Shown here: positions 5,909-6,921 of the stretch, piece after piece | Layout of the letters: each line of letters starts with the position of its first letter | How positions within the stretch are numbered: position 1 is the first letter of the stretch | Source of the DNA: a bacterium UBA2214 | Lineage (GTDB): Bacteria; Zhuqueibacterota; Zhuqueibacteria; Residuimicrobiales; Residuimicrobiaceae | Length of the DNA stretch: 6,921 nucleotides | Direction of reading: 5' to 3' | Assembly: GCA_002327255.1 (NCBI GenBank) | Contig: DCUM01000142.1 | Span: forward strand, 23,435-30,355 | Notes under the pieces: generated by a model | Told to the model about the DNA's origin: nothing | What the model saw: the letters and a program-made list of their open reading frames with translations, nothing else | The model's database searches: none | Translations under genes and position numbers: made by a program

Positions 5909-6921
5909 TTGAAAAAGATCGAATTTCTCCTTATAGCACTGGTGCTGGCTTTCACCTGTCAGATCAGCGCGCAGTTGCCCGTTGCCAGTACGCAGGTTGA
6001 AGCGATCGGCGTCGGCGCCATCACCTACAACGACGCCGCTGCTGCACGCGACCGGGCTGTCGATGATGCCAAGCGCAAGGCCGTGGAGAGCGTTCTCGGC
6101 ACCTTCATTGACTCTCAGACGCGCGTAGAAAACTATCAGGTCATGGAAGACCGTATTCTCTCCTGGACCCGCGGATATGTGCGCAACTTCACCATACTCA
6201 GCGAAGGCAAACAGGCTGATGACCTCTATGAGGTTCGCATGCTGGCAACTGTCGATCAGGGCAATCTGCAAAAAGACCTCGATGCCGTGCAAAACCTCAT
6301 TCAAAGCATGGGCAATCCCCGTGTCATGTTTCTCATCGATGAGCAGAATATCGGTGAGACCTGGGATCGTTATCATTACTTCAGCGTCGATATGACCGCT
6401 TCGGAAACCGCCATGATGAATAAATTTCTGGAAAAGAATTTTGAGGTGGTCGATCCCGGCGTCGTGCGGCAAAACAAGGAACGGGATGCGGTGCTGGCGG
6501 CCATCAATGGCGACACCAAGGCCGCTGCCAGCCTGGCCGCAGCTCTCGAAGCGGAAGTGGTGATCACGGGCAAAGCATTGGCCAAAGTCGCCACCGGCGT
6601 CAATCTCGGCGGCATGAAATCGTGCCAGGCGTCCCTCACCGCCAGAGTCATCGATGCCGATGTCGGCACGGTGCTGGCAACCGGCAGCAAAACCGCCGCC
6701 TATCCGCATATCGACGAAGTGGTGGGAGGTACCAAGGCCATCGAAAAAGCCGCCAACCAATTGACCGACGAGCTCATCGCAAAGATACTCGAAAAATGGC
6801 GTTCGCGTATTTATGGCGCCAACACGGTCAAACTGCTGGTAACCGGGCTGGAGAATTATAACGAAGCGGTCAATTTTCGCGGCGCTCTCGGTTATGCGGC
6901 ACGCGGTATCAAGGCGGTTCA
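5909..6921 (+). CDS. FlgT/CsgG-like exported protein (partial, runs off window)
   Basis: At least 337 codons without a stop; the 3' end lies outside the window. A signal peptide (1-21, cut ISA|Q) precedes an N-terminal domain like that of FlgT (about 28-118), with RAVDDAKRKAVESVL and GYVRNFTIL. A middle domain (about 137-298) resembles the CsgG/FlgT-middle fold: RVMFLIDE strand, FLEKNFEVVDP, a LEAEVVITGKAL strand, then DADVGTVLATGSKT and a long helix ending ILEKW. A third domain begins at about 304 (NTVKLLVTGLENYNEAV) and is cut. TTG 5909 is preferred as start because AAGGGG lies seven bases upstream and the product begins MKKIEFLLIALVLAF, a clean signal peptide. An in-frame ATG at 5870 would add 13 residues, has no Shine-Dalgarno site and lies just after the hairpin. 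The role is inferred to be an outer-membrane-associated ring or secretion-type component. Confidence 0.75.
   Translation, partial: MKKIEFLLIALVLAFTCQISAQLPVASTQVEAIGVGAITYNDAAAARDRAVDDAKRKAVESVLGTFIDSQTRVENYQVMEDRILSWTRGYVRNFTILSEGKQADDLYEVRMLATVDQGNLQKDLDAVQNLIQSMGNPRVMFLIDEQNIGETWDRYHYFSVDMTASETAMMNKFLEKNFEVVDPGVVRQNKERDAVLAAINGDTKAAASLAAALEAEVVITGKALAKVATGVNLGGMKSCQASLTARVIDADVGTVLATGSKTAAYPHIDEVVGGTKAIEKAANQLTDELIAKILEKWRSRIYGANTVKLLVTGLENYNEAVNFRGALGYAARGIKAV

Noticed and set aside
5894..6760. 288-codon minus-strand ORF
   Set aside because: It is antisense to the FlgT/CsgG-like frame, which has a signal peptide, recognisable domains and a ribosome-binding site. The antisense product has no familiar features.

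Overview
The window is ordinary bacterial chromosome from a Gram-negative (diderm) organism. The evidence is an OmpA-type peptidoglycan-binding protein, exported and lipidated envelope proteins, a Spy/CpxP-like periplasmic protein and an ECF sigma/anti-sigma pair. Gene density, Shine-Dalgarno sites and sigma-70-like promoter hexamers argue against the usual Bacteroidota promoter style. The protein mix (OmpA with a long coiled coil, LPP20-like and FlgT/CsgG-like exported proteins, a TPR-SLH lipoprotein) would fit a deltaproteobacterium-like lineage or a candidate phylum such as KSB1/Calditrichota. The sequence alone does not settle this. No tRNA, rRNA, CRISPR array, transposon or phage gene was seen.

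Left half (minus strand, 3289 down to 89). A three-gene operon encodes an ECF sigma factor, a membrane-spanning zinc-finger (ZAS) anti-sigma factor and a small membrane-anchored periplasmic protein with an LTxxQ motif. The genes are joined by TAATG and ATGA stop/start overlaps, so they are probably translationally coupled. This is the layout expected of an envelope-stress or metal-sensing module. After a 248-base gap, a separate gene on the same strand encodes a 509-residue OmpA-family protein with a long helical/coiled-coil region.

Centre (3290 to 3692). A 403-base region separates the divergent operons. Towards the left it carries a good sigma-70-like promoter overlapped by a possible ECF-type (autoregulatory) promoter for the sigma operon. 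Towards the right it carries a near-perfect CRP-type palindrome at class II distance from a possible -10 element, plus a more distal TTGACA box.

Right half (plus strand, 3693 to the end). Three exported envelope proteins follow each other: an LPP20-like protein, a TPR-plus-SLH lipoprotein 27 bases later, and, after a terminator-like hairpin, a FlgT/CsgG-like protein that runs off the window and probably starts at TTG. The first and third share a recognisable N-terminal domain. LPP20-fold FlgP and FlgT are partners in the Vibrio flagellar H-ring, so this cluster may encode a related outer-membrane-associated assembly with a wall-binding TPR-SLH lipoprotein added. That is an inference, and no flagellar gene is visible here.
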